NCBI GenBank assembly: GCA_002358555.1 | Contig: DEPC01000014.1 | Span: 1 to 6,408 of the forward strand | Direction of reading: 5' to 3' | Length of the DNA stretch: 6,408 nt | DNA from: Hungatella sp. UBA3402 | GTDB taxonomy: Bacteria > Bacillota > Clostridia > Lachnospirales > Lachnospiraceae | Part shown: positions 5,655-6,408 of the stretch, in pieces | Numbering within the stretch: position 1 is the stretch's first letter | Layout: each line of letters starts with the position of its first letter | Notes under the pieces: generated by a model | The model's input: only the letters and a program-made list of their open reading frames with translations | Databases searched by the model: none | Told to the model about the DNA's origin: nothing | Position numbers and translations under genes: made by a program

Positions 5655-6408
5655 TTATGGTGAAAATGTAACCATATCCAAAAGATGTTCCCATTCTTCG
5701 GGATAATTCACATAATATTTTGGACATATCTTTCCTGTAACATCGTGATGCCTGATAATATGTTCTCTGTGCAGATGATAGGTATCAGCCAACCAGTTGA
5801 GTAAGTTCACCAGACTCTCAAGAGTGGCTTTGGAAAATTTCCCACTACTGTCAGGATGACAGCACTCTATAGAAATAGTATCGCTGTTTCTGTCATTAGA
5901 GCAATATGCTATTTCATTTAAAGGTACACATTGAATGACCACTCCATCTATGCCAATAAGAAAATGGCTGCTAATCTTTGTTTCATGGGTTTGAGCCAAC
6001 TCACCATAATAATTTCTGTTCTGCTCTGCACTAGTTCCTGGATTACCTATGTAATGAACCACAACTCCATTCACTTTTTCCAGTTTTGTCCCTGGTCTGG
6101 AATATTCGTTGACTGGTAAAATATCCTGAATAATCCATTCTGGAATTTCCATTTTGGGCTTAGTTTTTGTGTTTTCATTACTACTTACAGAGACAGGAAC
6201 AATGGAAATACTCTCCTCACTCTCTACACTCTCTTCTAATAACAGAGATTTACTGATTGCAATGCAAATCAACAGCAGCAAAAATAGGCATAAACAAATA
6301 GCAATAATTAAAAGCAACTCCCATACAGAATAATCAAATTTCCGGTTCTTATGTAAGGTTTTGCGATAATATTGTTGTTGTAATGCATAATCCAGACCTG
6401 CCCTCTTT
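5655..6408 (-). CDS. Membrane-anchored N-acetylmuramoyl-L-alanine amidase (Amidase_2), 5' end outside window
   Basis: The frame is open to the right edge: 250 residues are visible and the start is missing. Visible residues 1-28 are basic and cytoplasmic (KRAGLDYALQQQYYRKTLHK...), 29-52 form a membrane anchor (LLLIIAICLCLFLLLLICIAI), and 53-90 a Glu/Ser-rich stalk. The catalytic domain follows. Zinc-ligand candidates, by comparison with T7 lysozyme, are His118 (VVVHY), His220 (first His of RHHDVTGK) and Cys228 (KICP), with Lys226 in the place of the catalytic lysine. SSHFLIGIDG and SIECCHPD are typical Amidase_2 segments. The T7 lysozyme Tyr46 position is Ser. The enzyme cleaves the lactyl-L-alanine bond of peptidoglycan outside the membrane. 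A TTG at 6317 is not a credible start: it lies inside the membrane segment and lacks a properly spaced ribosome site. It converges on the PBP gene. Confidence 0.93.
   Translation of the reverse strand, partial: KRAGLDYALQQQYYRKTLHKNRKFDYSVWELLLIIAICLCLFLLLLICIAISKSLLLEESVESEESISIVPVSVSSNENTKTKPKMEIPEWIIQDILPVNEYSRPGTKLEKVNGVVVHYIGNPGTSAEQNRNYYGELAQTHETKISSHFLIGIDGVVIQCVPLNEIAYCSNDRNSDTISIECCHPDSSGKFSKATLESLVNLLNWLADTYHLHREHIIRHHDVTGKICPKYYVNYPEEWEHLLDMVTFSP

Noticed and set aside
5931..6119. Plus-strand ORF of 62 codons
   Set aside because: It lies inside the amidase catalytic domain on the opposite strand, with no independent signals.

Overview
The window looks like chromosomal DNA of a low-GC Gram-positive anaerobe, most likely a clostridium of the Lachnospiraceae type. 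This rests on the AT-rich intergenic DNA, strong AGGAGG-type ribosome binding sites, a TadZ/CpaE-like ATPase, a secreted protein with WW-type cell-wall-binding repeats, and a large class A penicillin-binding protein with a cysteine-containing extracellular tail. The assignment is inferred from gene content; no database search was possible.

Layout, left to right. (1) 1-507, minus: the first 169 residues of a TadZ/CpaE-like ATPase that runs off the left edge, with a good sigma-A promoter (574-602) overlapped by a palindromic operator-like sequence (594-625). (2) 834-1592, minus: a secreted protein with N-terminal cell-wall-binding repeats, followed by an intrinsic terminator (686-722). A near copy of the operator-like sequence lies just ahead of its start. 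(3) 1593-2153: about 560 bases with no convincing gene, holding inverted repeats, a perfect 12-bp palindrome and a possible decayed small ORF. (4) 2154-2465, plus: a small XRE-family regulator. (5) 2587-2755: a compact element that folds on paper into three adjacent hairpins closed by an imperfect 27-base terminal inverted repeat. (6) 2839-5550, plus: a class A PBP with its own near-consensus promoter and RBS. (7) 5563-5649: a long interrupted hairpin between convergent genes. (8) 5655-6408, minus: a membrane-anchored Amidase_2 N-acetylmuramoyl-L-alanine amidase, open at the right edge.

The shared theme is the cell envelope: the PBP makes peptidoglycan, the amidase cuts it, the secreted protein probably binds the wall, and the TadZ-like ATPase points to a Tad/Flp-type pilus or secretion locus to the left. 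The genes have separate signals and are not one operon. No CRISPR, tRNA, rRNA or intact transposase gene was seen. The most unusual item is the three-hairpin element at 2587-2755; its nature (mobile-element derivative, structured RNA or regulatory DNA) cannot be settled from one copy.
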